Assembly: GCF_026000575.1 (NCBI RefSeq)
Contig: NZ_AP026910.1
Location: 868,001-932,000 of the forward strand
Length of the DNA stretch: 64,000 bases
Origin: Rhodoluna sp. KAS3
Lineage (GTDB): Bacteria; Actinomycetota; Actinomycetes; Actinomycetales; Microbacteriaceae
Direction of reading: 5' to 3'
The notes under the pieces were generated by a model, which was not told the DNA's origin, made no database searches, and saw only the letters and a program-made list of their open reading frames with translations. Position numbers and translations under genes: made by a program. This document shows positions 25,502-33,939 of the stretch, one piece after another. Every line of letters starts with the position of its first letter. Positions within the stretch are counted from its first letter, which is position 1.

Positions 25502-25975
25502 TTACCAGTCCTTGCCCTTAGTCGACATCGCGCGGGCTGCCTCACGTTTGTCCGTCTGCTCCTTGAGCGTCTGGCGCTTGTCATACTCGCGCTTTCCCTT
25601 TGCTAGAGCAAGCTCGACTTTGGCACGGCCATCTTTGAAGTAAATCGATAGCGGCACCAAAGTAAAACCAGATTCCTTGATTTTGCCCATCAATTTATAA
25701 ATCTCATGACCGTTCAAAAGCAACTTGCGCTTGCGACGGGCCGGATGGTTGTTCCAAGTGGCCTGGGTGTACTCAGGAATATGCACGTTCTCTAGCCAAA
25801 CCTCGCCACCCTCGATGGTGGCATATCCGTCTACAAGAGAGGCTCGGCCAGCCCTCAGGGACTTAACCTCTGGACCGGTTAGCACCATGCCAGCCTCGTA
25901 CACGTCAATAATTAGGTAGTCGTGACGGGCCTTGCGGTTGCTGGCAACAACCTTTTGTCCACGTTCTCTTGGCAT
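25502..25975 (-). CDS. smpB: SsrA-binding protein SmpB
   Basis: SmpB binds tmRNA and fits it into the ribosomal A site. The start is placed at the ATG giving [20 protein letters not shown], although the frame runs further upstream into ftsX. The 157-residue length fits the family. Recognisable segments are [10 protein letters not shown], the [19 protein letters not shown] region, and the basic C-terminal tail [21 protein letters not shown]. It lies seven bases after ftsX and directly upstream of ssrA. Confidence 0.95.
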   Translation of the reverse strand: MPRERGQKVVASNRKARHDYLIIDVYEAGMVLTGPEVKSLRAGRASLVDGYATIEGGEVWLENVHIPEYTQATWNNHPARRKRKLLLNGHEIYKLMGKIKESGFTLVPLSIYFKDGRAKVELALAKGKREYDKRQTLKEQTDKREAARAMSTKGKDW

Positions 25976-25982
25976 AAGGGTT

Positions 25983-26891
25983 CTATATTCGCAGGTATCT
26001 GCGGATAGCCAAACCAGAGGCCCCGGCAGCCAGGACAATTCCAGCAGCAATCAGCAGCGGAACCACGAGCAATCCATCAGCCAGCGTTACAAAGCTGGTG
26101 AACGGTAGACGTTCGGCCAGGTAACCCTGCACAAAGAATTGAACGATTCCAAGAACCGCACCGCCAGCCAATACCGATCCAATCGTGGCCGCGACAACAC
26201 CCTCAAGGATGAATGGCAGTTGGATGTAGAAGTTGCTGGCACCGACAAGACGCATGATTCCCAGCTCACGCCGGCGACTAAACGCACTCAGTCTGATTGT
26301 GGTTGAAATCAGCAGGGCAGCTGAGAAAAGCATGAGAACCGCAACACCGATGGACGCGATCGACGCAGCGTTGAGAATGCTAAAGATTTGATCTAGGTAG
26401 GTTCGCTGATCGCGCACTTCTTCAACTCCGGCCACGCCACCAAAACTCTCGGCAATGATTTGGCTCTGAGTTGAATCTTCAAGCTTTACCCAGAAGGTCT
26501 CGTTGAGCTGATTCTTCGAAACGTACTTTGCAACGGCGTTGTCCTTGAACTGCTCCTGGAAAGTCGCGTAGGCCTGATCGTGATCCTCGAAGTAGTACTT
26601 TTCAACGTAGGCAGCCAAAGTCGGCGAGTTGAGCTTCTCTTCGACAGCAGCCTTCAGGTCATCCGAAGCCTCCCCCTGAGGGCAAACATCCGCCGGCGAA
26701 ACTTCGCTGCAGAGGTAGATTGCCACCTGGGCTCGGTCGTACCAGTAGTTTTTCATCTGGCCAATTTGAAGCTGTAGCAGCGACGCGGTTCCTACGAAAG
26801 TCAACGAAATAAAGGTGACCAAAATCACCGATACCACCATCGATAAGTTGCGGAATAGGCCCTGACGGATCTCGCTCAAAAGAAATTTCAT
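25983..26891 (-). CDS. ftsX: Cell division ABC transporter permease FtsX
   Basis: FtsX is the membrane partner of FtsE and controls peptidoglycan hydrolases at the division site. In 302 residues there is one N-terminal helix (residues 15-40), an extracytoplasmic domain to about 175, then three helices. Two cysteines in the extracytoplasmic part ([14 protein letters not shown]) may form a disulfide. The start overlaps the ftsE stop (ATGA), showing coupled translation. Confidence 0.94.
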   Translation of the reverse strand: MKFLLSEIRQGLFRNLSMVVSVILVTFISLTFVGTASLLQLQIGQMKNYWYDRAQVAIYLCSEVSPADVCPQGEASDDLKAAVEEKLNSPTLAAYVEKYYFEDHDQAYATFQEQFKDNAVAKYVSKNQLNETFWVKLEDSTQSQIIAESFGGVAGVEEVRDQRTYLDQIFSILNAASIASIGVAVLMLFSAALLISTTIRLSAFSRRRELGIMRLVGASNFYIQLPFILEGVVAATIGSVLAGGAVLGIVQFFVQGYLAERLPFTSFVTLADGLLVVPLLIAAGIVLAAGASGLAIRRYLRI

Positions 26892-27568
26892 CGGTAAGAG
26901 CCACCCACTTCATCACGAATAATCACACCGTGCTGAAGCTCAACCACGCGCTTCTTGAGGCGGTCGACTATGCCCCGGTCGTGGGTTGCCATAACCACCG
27001 TCGTGCCATTTAGGTTGATGCGCTCGATCAGAGCCATAATCTCTTCTGAAGTTGACGGATCAAGGTTTCCGGTCGGTTCGTCAGCTAGCAAAATCGCAGG
27101 TTTGTTGACAATCGCGCGGGCCAGGGCAACTCTCTGCTGCTCTCCACCCGATAGCTCACTTGGCAGGCGGTCTGCTTTACCTTCAAGTCCGACAAGCCTC
27201 AAAACATCTGGCACTGCCTCTTGAATGAAACCCTGAGACTTGCCAATAACCTCGAGGCTAAAAGCAACGTTTTGCGCAATGGTCTTGTTAGGCAACAACC
27301 TGAAATCCTGAAAAACAACTCCAAGGCGCCTGCGGAAGAATGGGATTCGGCGGCTCGGAATACCGACTAGGTTTTCACCGAGCACATGGACTGAGCCTGA
27401 TGTCGGAACGTCCTCGCGCAACATTAGGCGCATAAGCGAGGATTTGCCAGAGCCAGAGGCTCCAACCAGAAAGACAAAATCACCCTTCTCAATTTCGAGA
27501 GAAACAGCATTCAAAGCCGGCCGAGGCGAGCCTTTGTACTGTTTGGTGACGTTCGAGATGCTAATCAT
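26888..27568 (-). CDS. ftsE: Cell division ATP-binding protein FtsE
   Basis: FtsE is the ABC ATPase of the FtsEX divisome complex. The 226-residue protein has Walker [10 protein letters not shown] (near 36-44), [14 protein letters not shown] and Walker [13 protein letters not shown]. It sits between prfB and ftsX on the minus strand, the usual prfB-ftsE-ftsX-smpB order in actinobacteria. Confidence 0.95.
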   Translation of the reverse strand: MISISNVTKQYKGSPRPALNAVSLEIEKGDFVFLVGASGSGKSSLMRLMLREDVPTSGSVHVLGENLVGIPSRRIPFFRRRLGVVFQDFRLLPNKTIAQNVAFSLEVIGKSQGFIQEAVPDVLRLVGLEGKADRLPSELSGGEQQRVALARAIVNKPAILLADEPTGNLDPSTSEEIMALIERINLNGTTVVMATHDRGIVDRLKKRVVELQHGVIIRDEVGGSYR

Positions 27569-27606
27569 GATGCCTCCAGCCTAAGTTGAGGCTATGGAAT
27601 CAGGGC

Positions 27607-28719
27607 CTAAGCGCCGAGTTGTGTCTGCTTGCGCCAGCGAATGCCCGCAGCGATAAACCCGTCAAGATCTCCGTCGAAAACCGCGGAAGGGTTGTTGACT
27701 TCGTAGTCAGTGCGCAGATCTTTGACCATTTGGTAGGGGGCCAAAACGTATGAACGCATCTGCTCACCCCAACTTGCCTTGACGTCACCGGCAATTTGTT
27801 TCTTTTTAGCTTCTTCTTCGCGTCGACGAATCTCTAGCAATCGAGACTGCAAAACGCGCATCGCAGCAGCTTTGTTTTGGATTTGGCTTTTTTCATTCTG
27901 GCAACTCACGACAGTTCCGGTTGGCAGGTGGGTAATTCGCACAGCTGAATCAGTCGTGTTAACCGATTGCCCGCCTGGCCCCGATGAACGGAAAACATCG
28001 ATGCGAATTTCATTCTCGGGAATCTCGATAGCTTCAGTTTGCTCAACCAAAGGAACAACTTCGACTGCAGCGAATGAGGTCTGGCGCTTACCAGCGGCGT
28101 TGAATGGACTCATTCGAACCAGTCGATGCGTGCCGGCCTCGACAGACAGTGTTCCAAAAGCGAATGGCGCATCGATCTCAAAAGTTGCCGACTTGATACC
28201 GGCGCCCTCCGCGTATGACGTGTCCAGCACTTGAACCGGCATTTTCTGTTTCTCTGCGTAGCGCAGGTACATGCGCATGAGCATCTCGGCAAAATCAGTT
28301 GCGTCGTCACCGCCGGCACCTGACCGAATGGTCACCACGGCGGCTCTGGAATCGTATTCACCATTCAGCAGGGTTTGAACCTCGAGCTCTGAAACCAGCT
28401 TTTGCAACGACTCGAGCTCAGATTTGGCCTCTGATTGAACACTGGCATCAGCGGCATCATTTGCCAACTCAACTAAAACTTCAAGGTCATCAAGACGCGA
28501 TTGAACCGATTCGAGTTTGTTAATCATGTTTTGCTTGTGGGAAAGCGCACTGGTAACCCGCTGAGCATTGGCGGCATCGTCCCAAATGTTCGGGTCAGAG
28601 GCTTGCTCCTTCAGCTCCAGCACCTCGCGGGCCAGCTTCTCGACATCTACAACATGGCCGATGTCGGCAAAAGTTGCGCGTAAGTCGCGTATTTCTTGAG
28701 TGAGGTCCAGGTCTGCCAT
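27607..28719 (-). CDS. prfB: Peptide chain release factor 2
   Basis: RF2 reads UGA and UAA stop codons. The 370-residue protein has the stop-recognition tripeptide SPF (204-206) and the catalytic GGQ (249-251). The frame is uninterrupted from [13 protein letters not shown], so the programmed +1 frameshift with internal UGA that many bacteria use to control RF2 is absent. It heads the prfB-ftsE-ftsX-smpB-ssrA run. Confidence 0.96.
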   Translation of the reverse strand: MADLDLTQEIRDLRATFADIGHVVDVEKLAREVLELKEQASDPNIWDDAANAQRVTSALSHKQNMINKLESVQSRLDDLEVLVELANDAADASVQSEAKSELESLQKLVSELEVQTLLNGEYDSRAAVVTIRSGAGGDDATDFAEMLMRMYLRYAEKQKMPVQVLDTSYAEGAGIKSATFEIDAPFAFGTLSVEAGTHRLVRMSPFNAAGKRQTSFAAVEVVPLVEQTEAIEIPENEIRIDVFRSSGPGGQSVNTTDSAVRITHLPTGTVVSCQNEKSQIQNKAAAMRVLQSRLLEIRRREEEAKKKQIAGDVKASWGEQMRSYVLAPYQMVKDLRTDYEVNNPSAVFDGDLDGFIAAGIRWRKQTQLGA

Positions 28720-28755
28720 TTCTCCCCTAGTTTAGGCGAGGGGCATAATTGAAAG

Positions 28756-29931
28756 GTGCCGGCCAAGAAGAACTTTCAGATTAGAGAGCTTGTTCTGCCG
28801 GTTTACCTCCCGGCGATGCTGTTTTCAATCGGTGAAGCTGGTCTGATTCCGATTATTCCGGCGAGCGCGGAACGTCTGGGCGCCGACATTCCTACAGCTG
28901 GCCTCATCGCAGGCTTGGTCATGATGGGCACCCTTGCCGCCGACCTACCCGCCGCCAAATTTGTGAATCGAGTCGGCGAACGCAAATCCATGATTTGGGC
29001 TTCAGCGGCCGCCGCGCTGGGAATCCTGTTTGCAGTTTTTGCTGCGAACATCTTCATGATCGGCCTCGGAGTTTTCATCCTGGGCGGTTCTGCTGCGATT
29101 TTTGGCTTGGCTCGGCACGCCTACATCGCTGAAACTGTGCCGGCAAATCAACGAGCTAGAGCCCTATCCGTTTTGGGTGGAATGTTTCGAATTGGAACAT
29201 TCATTGGCCCGCTCCTTGGCGCTTCAGTTATCGCCACCCTGGGTATCGAATTTGTTTACTGGAATGCCGTTATTTTTTGCGGCGCAGCCGGAGTAGTTCT
29301 GCTTTTCACCCGTCCAGAGAAAATGCTCAACACTCCCCCAGACAATGGTGGAAGCGTTTGGAAGATTGCGAAGCTGCATCGACGCACCCTATTGACGCTG
29401 GGAACAGCATCGATGATTGTGGCCATGTCGCGCACCGCAAGGTTTATCGGCCTCCCACTATGGGCTCTATTTATTGGACTTGATGCCGCTGAGACCTCGC
29501 TTTACATAGGCATCGCTGGGGCAATTGACTTCACCCTCTTCTATCTGGGTGGCCAAATTATGGATAAGTACGGCCGAAAAGCTGCAGCAATTCCAACCCT
29601 CTTAGGCATGAGCCTTTGCCTTGCGCTGGTCCCTTTCACCAGCGATGGCAGTACTTTTCTAACCGTGGCAATCATGATGGCCCTGGCCAATGGAGTTGGC
29701 AGCGGCCTTGTGATGGTTATCGGGGCAGACGCATCGCCGGCCGTTGGACGCAATGAATTTTTAGCCGGCTACCGCTTTTTGATGGATGCGGGAGTGGCGG
29801 CGACCGCCCCAATAATGTCGCTAATTACCGTGATTGCCTCGCTGTCTGGCGCCATGTTTTTCATGAGCGGACTCGCGGTAATCGGTGCGGTATTTATGTA
29901 TCGCTACCTGCCTACACACAAGCGCACCTAG
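28756..29931 (+). CDS. MFS-family transporter
   Basis: This 391-residue membrane protein has about twelve helices. The loop between helices 2 and 3 reads VNRVGERKS, and the corresponding loop in the second half reads MDKYGRKAA, both of the major-facilitator type. The start is GTG 36 bases from the divergent prfB start. The preceding bases carry a TA-rich element but no clear ribosome site, so the transcript may be nearly leaderless. Substrate unknown; drug or metabolite efflux is typical for this size. Confidence 0.82.
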   Translation: MPAKKNFQIRELVLPVYLPAMLFSIGEAGLIPIIPASAERLGADIPTAGLIAGLVMMGTLAADLPAAKFVNRVGERKSMIWASAAAALGILFAVFAANIFMIGLGVFILGGSAAIFGLARHAYIAETVPANQRARALSVLGGMFRIGTFIGPLLGASVIATLGIEFVYWNAVIFCGAAGVVLLFTRPEKMLNTPPDNGGSVWKIAKLHRRTLLTLGTASMIVAMSRTARFIGLPLWALFIGLDAAETSLYIGIAGAIDFTLFYLGGQIMDKYGRKAAAIPTLLGMSLCLALVPFTSDGSTFLTVAIMMALANGVGSGLVMVIGADASPAVGRNEFLAGYRFLMDAGVAATAPIMSLITVIASLSGAMFFMSGLAVIGAVFMYRYLPTHKRT

Positions 29932-29939
29932 CCCCTCGG

Positions 29940-30329
29940 CTAGCCAGCCCGCGCTGATGCCTGACTGCAAACCATCAGATTCGATGGGGTTATTGAAATC
30001 GATATCGGCGCCTGCCACCGACCACAGACCTGAACCGTGACGGTTTTCCCGTCGGGGGCTTCTATGTCGCTCAGCACCAAGCCCAAACCGGCATCCTCTG
30101 GCAGTTTACCGAAGTAATTGTCTGCCGGAAGACCCTGCTGAGCCGACCAAAGAGCCGCACCCTCGGCCAAGCTAGTAAGCCTCTTTTGAAAAATGACCAG
30201 CGATGTTGCCGCGACAATCACCAACAGCGTGGCCGTTGAAAACATCAGCAACCCAATAAACATAGGCGCCATCGACCCCCGCTCAGATCGAACACCTTCA
30301 GGACGCAAGCTGAATCGAGGCCGCATCAT
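29940..30329 (-). CDS. TadE/TadG-like secreted pilus-assembly protein
   Basis: This 129-residue protein ends the tad operon. After a basic start it has the pseudopilin-like junction SERGSMAPMFIGLLMFS with one long membrane helix, then a small extracytoplasmic domain. Residue +5 after the glycine is Met instead of the Glu used by TadE/F prepilins, so processing is doubtful. It starts with two Met codons and overlaps the preceding stop. The role is inferred from position. Confidence 0.62.
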   Translation of the reverse strand: MMRPRFSLRPEGVRSERGSMAPMFIGLLMFSTATLLVIVAATSLVIFQKRLTSLAEGAALWSAQQGLPADNYFGKLPEDAGLGLVLSDIEAPDGKTVTVQVCGRWQAPISISITPSNLMVCSQASARAG

Positions 30330-30673
30330 GGCACCGGCAGGAATGAAGTAGCCGAGACGGCACCGATTTGCACCCTCAGTGCTGCGATGCTGCCAGAGTC
30401 AGCGCAACTTCCAGCGCAATCCAATACCCAACTCACCTTTGATCCAACCTGAAACTGGGCAGTCAGGTCGTCAACGGTTTCTTGGATTGGCAATCCATGC
30501 AGCAGGTGTGACCTGAGAGCGTGCCTAGATATCGATTCAGATGCAATCTGGTCATGCTGCCAAGCAAGCAGAGCGGTGCCAGAGGCCAGCAGGGTCAGCT
30601 GAAGCAGTAGACCCAGGACAACAAACTCAATCAGGCTCGATCCTCGCTCATCATTCAGCTTCACGCTGGGCAT
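30326..30673 (-). CDS. TadE-like pseudopilin
   Basis: This 115-residue protein has the junction DERG/SSLIEFVVLGLLLQL, matching the class III prepilin pattern with Glu at +5 after the glycine, followed by a membrane helix and a small domain with Cys pair DCAGSC. TadE/F proteins are processed minor pilins in Flp pilus assembly. It overlaps both neighbours in the tad operon. Confidence 0.72.
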   Translation of the reverse strand: MPSVKLNDERGSSLIEFVVLGLLLQLTLLASGTALLAWQHDQIASESISRHALRSHLLHGLPIQETVDDLTAQFQVGSKVSWVLDCAGSCADSGSIAALRVQIGAVSATSFLPVP

Positions 30674-31040
30674 GTGACACCTCGTTCAGCTCCAGACTGG
30701 GTGCTAAGAACCCCAACGTTGGAATCTTGATAGAGGCTTGGACTCTTTCAGTGCTAATTCCGTCAGAATCCAATCGACTGCAAAGCACTGTGGTCGACCA
30801 TTCCGGACCAAATGTGTGGGCAAGCAGCTCCCGGCTGCGAGCGCACCCGGTGGCGGAGGTCTGATCAGCTAGTGCTGCGAATCGAGCCCCTTCAACAGCG
30901 GCATCCAGTAAAAGCGAACGACTAAAGCCAGCGAGGAGCACGCTGATTACAGTTAGGCTGAGCAAAATCGCTGGTGCGGCGAGAAGAACGAATTCCACCA
31001 CCGATGAGCCACGCTCTGGATCTGCTTTAGAATGCGACAA
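30651..31040 (-). CDS. TadE-like pseudopilin (TTG start)
   Basis: This 129-residue protein carries PERG/SSVVEFVLLAAPAIL, again with Glu at +5, then a membrane helix and a domain with two cysteines. The start appears to be TTG at 31040 and overlaps the last 14 bases of the small pilin gene, so it is probably translated by coupling. An equivalent minor pilin follows downstream. Confidence 0.72.
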   Translation of the reverse strand: MSHSKADPERGSSVVEFVLLAAPAILLSLTVISVLLAGFSRSLLLDAAVEGARFAALADQTSATGCARSRELLAHTFGPEWSTTVLCSRLDSDGISTERVQASIKIPTLGFLAPSLELNEVSHAQREAE

Positions 31041-31179
31041 CTTTATTCATGGCCTGCTGAAACACACCCTGCAGAGCTGGTCCGGCAACAGTCCACATCA
31101 GCACAACCAAACCTGCGGTCATCAGCGTGATTAGGACCCAACCTGGAACATCTCCGCGGTCATCGATTAGTTTCTTCAT
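31027..31179 (-). CDS. Small Flp-type pilin candidate (50 residues)
   Basis: This is a short gene easily missed by length cut-offs. It has a perfect AGGAGG ribosome site (complement of about 31185-31190) and an ATG at 31179, encoding MKKLIDDRGDVPGWVLITLM followed by a hydrophobic helix and an amphipathic tail ending NKVVAF. Size and position (after the two TadB/C-like genes, before the TadE-like genes) fit the major pilin of actinobacterial tad loci. The residues after the glycine lack the Glu/Tyr or Glu/Phe pair of classic Flp pilins. Confidence 0.75.
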   Translation of the reverse strand: MKKLIDDRGDVPGWVLITLMTAGLVVLMWTVAGPALQGVFQQAMNKVVAF

Positions 31180-31188
31180 TTTTTCCTC

Positions 31189-31842
31189 CTAGATGTAATT
31201 CAGATTGAGCAGTTGCAAACTTGGGTAAATCGCAAAGAGGACGGTAACCGGCAGGATCAAGAACACCAGGGGAATAAGCATCCGTGTTTCGTTTCGGCCA
31301 GCAATTCGTGACAGCTGGTTGCGCATGTCACCGCGACTGGCAGAGGCCTGCTCAGCCAAAACTGAGACCAGCGGTGTGCCCCGCTCAAAAGACCACAGCA
31401 ATTTGTGGCAAAACTCCTGAACCTGTCTCGAAGGTAGCCGCTGTGAAAGCGCGGTGATTTCGCGCTCGAGACTTGAGCCCTGATCCAGGCTCACCACAAT
31501 CCGGTCCAGCTCCGCAGCCAAGCTTCCGTTCATTCGACCGCGCAAATGAGATATCGCCGCGTAAAGCCCCGACCCGGAGAACACGGCTACCCACAGCAAA
31601 TCGATAAAGTCCGGCAATTCAAGATTGACCCGATCGAGCCGCCGCTTGGCAGTAACCTTCTGCCTCAGCCACATCGATAACTGGTCAAATTTGGTTGCAA
31701 AACTGCCCTCTTTGGCCGAATCCAGCTGAGTACTAGATGCATTGATGCGTGCCATCAACCTGTTTCCACTCGCAGGCTTGAGCGCCAGGGCACCCAAGTA
31801 AAAGGCTGCGCCCAGCAACCCTGCAGCAAACCAAATCACCAT
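31189..31842 (-). CDS. tadC: Type II secretion system F family protein (TadC-like)
   Basis: This 217-residue inner-membrane platform protein of the Flp pilus has one helix at the start, a cytoplasmic T2SSF domain (ELPDFIDLLWVAVFSGSGLYAAI to LSRIAGRNETRM), and a C-terminal helix with PLVFLILPVTVLFAIYP. Its start overlaps the upstream stop by one base (TAATG). Confidence 0.82.
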   Translation of the reverse strand: MVIWFAAGLLGAAFYLGALALKPASGNRLMARINASSTQLDSAKEGSFATKFDQLSMWLRQKVTAKRRLDRVNLELPDFIDLLWVAVFSGSGLYAAISHLRGRMNGSLAAELDRIVVSLDQGSSLEREITALSQRLPSRQVQEFCHKLLWSFERGTPLVSVLAEQASASRGDMRNQLSRIAGRNETRMLIPLVFLILPVTVLFAIYPSLQLLNLNYI

Positions 31843-32600
31843 TAGCCAAACACCCTCGGTTGCTGCGGGAGTACTGCCATTACGTGAATGAGCCGATAGG
31901 CACCGAGTGAGACTATGAAGCCAACGAGCAATACCGCCGAGCCGTTCGCAGTATTGTAAATCGCGGCGTTCTCGGGCCTACTCGACAACAGAGCAACAAT
32001 TATCCACGGAGCAGCGACAGCTAACTTGGCCGTGCCGGCAACCCAACTCTGCTTGGATTCAAGCTGCCCTATCAGCAGCAAATCTTCTCTCAATTGCTTG
32101 GACTGGGCTTTGAGAGCCGGCGCCAACCCCTCGCCGCCGTTCAAACTAGATAGGCGAAGTAATTCGATGAGTCGGTCGGAGTGGGCCTCGCCGAATTGAG
32201 ACTTCAGCCAATCGAGAGAATCTAAATTTGACCAACCTGAATCGAGCCTCCGATTGAAACCGGCAAAAGCCTGTCGAAACCTCATGGGGCCACGTTGGGC
32301 GAGGGCATCAAATGCTTCTGGGATGGAGATTCCTGCCGAGACCGCCGAGGACATCGAGTCAACTACCTCAGGCCACGCCTTGATGAGCTCCGACCTTCGG
32401 TTTTGGGCAATAAGCGCAAGCGCCTCAAACCCCAAACCAACTAAACCCAAGGTTGCAAAAACCGCAAGAGCTGCCACTTTCGATGCCAAGAACAGCGCGT
32501 AGCCCACGAAACCTGACAGCAAAATCAAGCCCGATAAGAAGCCTGAAACACCAACGCGATGCAAGCCTGCGCCCTCGAGAGTCGATCTAAGCCAACGCAT
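31842..32600 (-). CDS. tadB: Type II secretion system F family protein (TadB-like)
   Basis: This 252-residue platform protein has two helices at the start, the T2SSF-type cytoplasmic segment (ELIKAWPEVVDSMSSAVSAGISIPEAF) and C-terminal helices. TadB and TadC form a pair on which the TadA ATPase acts. The start overlaps the tadA-like stop by 14 bases. Confidence 0.82.
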   Translation of the reverse strand: MRWLRSTLEGAGLHRVGVSGFLSGLILLSGFVGYALFLASKVAALAVFATLGLVGLGFEALALIAQNRRSELIKAWPEVVDSMSSAVSAGISIPEAFDALAQRGPMRFRQAFAGFNRRLDSGWSNLDSLDWLKSQFGEAHSDRLIELLRLSSLNGGEGLAPALKAQSKQLREDLLLIGQLESKQSWVAGTAKLAVAAPWIIVALLSSRPENAAIYNTANGSAVLLVGFIVSLGAYRLIHVMAVLPQQPRVFG

Positions 32601-33690
32601 CTGTTGCCTCTATCTTTGAAACTTTAATGTCTCCAGAAAGCCATTCCACGCGAGAGATCTCCCGCACGCTTCTAGCACCACTGGAAGCCAGCTCACAGTG
32701 CACCACCAACTGAATGCAGTTGGCTACTGTCGGATCGACAAAGCTACTGGTGATGTTCTGGCCGGCCAGGAGAGGCAGCGTACACAGCTTGGAAATCGCC
32801 TCAGCGGCTGAATTGGCATGAATGGTACAAAGGCCCGGTAGCCCAGAATTTAGCGCAATCAGAAGGTCAAGACTCTCGGCCTCGCGGACCTCTCCGACCA
32901 CCAAACGGGTTGGCCGCATTCTGAGTGACTCTTTGACCAACCGCCTTAGAGATACCTCTCCAACGCCTTCAAGGTTTGACTGACGAGTCTGCATTGCCAC
33001 CCAGTCGGCACCCTGAATTCGAATTTCAAAAGTCTCCTCGACCGAGATGATGCGTTCGGTAACCGGCAGTTCGGCTAGCAAGGCGCAGAGCATGGTGGTC
33101 TTCCCAGATTGAGTGGCCCCAGACACCAAAATGTTTTGACCTGCTCGAACCGCCTGGGAAAGAAAGTGCGCCTGGTTCTCGCTTATGGCACCTCGGACGA
33201 CCAGGTCGGCGAGCGAGATAATCCGCTTGGGAAACTTACGAATATTTAGCGACCAATGCTGCCTGGTGATGTCTGGGATAACTACGTGCAGGCGTGATCC
33301 ATCCGGGAGCGACGCGTCAACGAATGGTGATGACCGGTCCAGCCTTCGGCCAGTTGAGCGCAGCATTCTCTCAATGACGTTCCTGAGTTGGTCATCGGTG
33401 AATTCAACCGAGTGCGTCTCAGGCCTGCCACCCCTTGCGCAATGGATCTCTCCCGGTCGGTTAATCCAAACCTCTTCAATCCCATCGTCTGACAGGAAAT
33501 CCTGCAGAAAACCGAACCCAAAGAGTTCATGGCTAGCTCGGGTGGCTAACCATGATTCTTGACTAACCAAAGCTGGCTCTGCCTCAATTAGTTCATCCAG
33601 CGCTAATTCGAGCGCTTGATCTGCGGGAAGACTGTTTTCGTGCGCAAGCAATCGGGCTTTTGACCCGATTTTCTCAACGATTGAGCTCAC
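32587..33690 (-). CDS. tadA: Tad/CpaF-type pilus assembly ATPase (TadA-like)
   Basis: This secretion ATPase drives Flp pilus assembly. The 367-residue protein starts at GTG with CGGAG before it. Walker A GATQSGKTT is at 191-199, followed by ISVEETFEIRI (Asp-box equivalent), RMRPTRLVVGEVRE (Walker B) and a HANSAAEAI His-box. It heads a seven-gene operon. No tadZ, rcpA or prepilin peptidase gene is in the window. Confidence 0.88.
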   Translation of the reverse strand: MSSIVEKIGSKARLLAHENSLPADQALELALDELIEAEPALVSQESWLATRASHELFGFGFLQDFLSDDGIEEVWINRPGEIHCARGGRPETHSVEFTDDQLRNVIERMLRSTGRRLDRSSPFVDASLPDGSRLHVVIPDITRQHWSLNIRKFPKRIISLADLVVRGAISENQAHFLSQAVRAGQNILVSGATQSGKTTMLCALLAELPVTERIISVEETFEIRIQGADWVAMQTRQSNLEGVGEVSLRRLVKESLRMRPTRLVVGEVREAESLDLLIALNSGLPGLCTIHANSAAEAISKLCTLPLLAGQNITSSFVDPTVANCIQLVVHCELASSGARSVREISRVEWLSGDIKVSKIEATDALA

Positions 33691-33750
33691 TTTTACTCCG
33701 ATTTTGGATGGCTGCTCAATATTTATTGACTTTTTTTGCGATTACCGAAG

Positions 33751-33759
33751 TTATCCACA
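33751..33759 (+). promoter_or_regulatory. DnaA-box match TTATCCACA
   Basis: This is an exact match to the strong DnaA-box consensus in the gap between the tadA-like gene and tRNA-Leu. One nine-base match in 64 kb can arise by chance (about 0.5 expected on two strands), so function is unproven. Confidence 0.3.
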
Positions 33760-33787
33760 GAGACTATCCCTTATGCTTATAAGGCAT

Positions 33788-33872
33788 GCGGGAGTGGCGA
33801 AATTGGCAGACGCACTGGATTTAGGTTCCAGCGCCGCGAGGCGTGTGGGTTCAAGTCCCACCTTCCGCACCA
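33788..33872 (+). tRNA. tRNA-Leu (anticodon UAG), CCA encoded
   Basis: Acceptor GCGGGAG pairs with CTTCCGC. The anticodon loop TTTAGGT gives anticodon TAG, reading CUN leucine codons. A long variable arm (gcgccgcgaggcgt) and a GGTTCAAGTCC T-arm are present. The 3' CCA is encoded. A terminator follows within ten bases. Confidence 0.96.
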
Positions 33873-33880
33873 GCTAGAAC

Positions 33881-33917
33881 AGCCGGACAAGTTTTTACTT
33901 GGTCCGGCTTTTTCTTT
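33881..33917 (+). terminator. Rho-independent terminator after tRNA-Leu
   Basis: An AGCCGGAC-AAG arm pairs with CTTGGTCCGGCT (one bulged base) and is followed by TTTTTCTTTT on the plus strand. Confidence 0.88.
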
Positions 33918-33939
33918 TAACTGCTCTGGCTTCTGCTTT

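Noticed and set aside
27607-28719. Programmed frameshift in prfB
   Set aside because: The frame is continuous from start to stop, and no early in-frame UGA with a slippery site was found.
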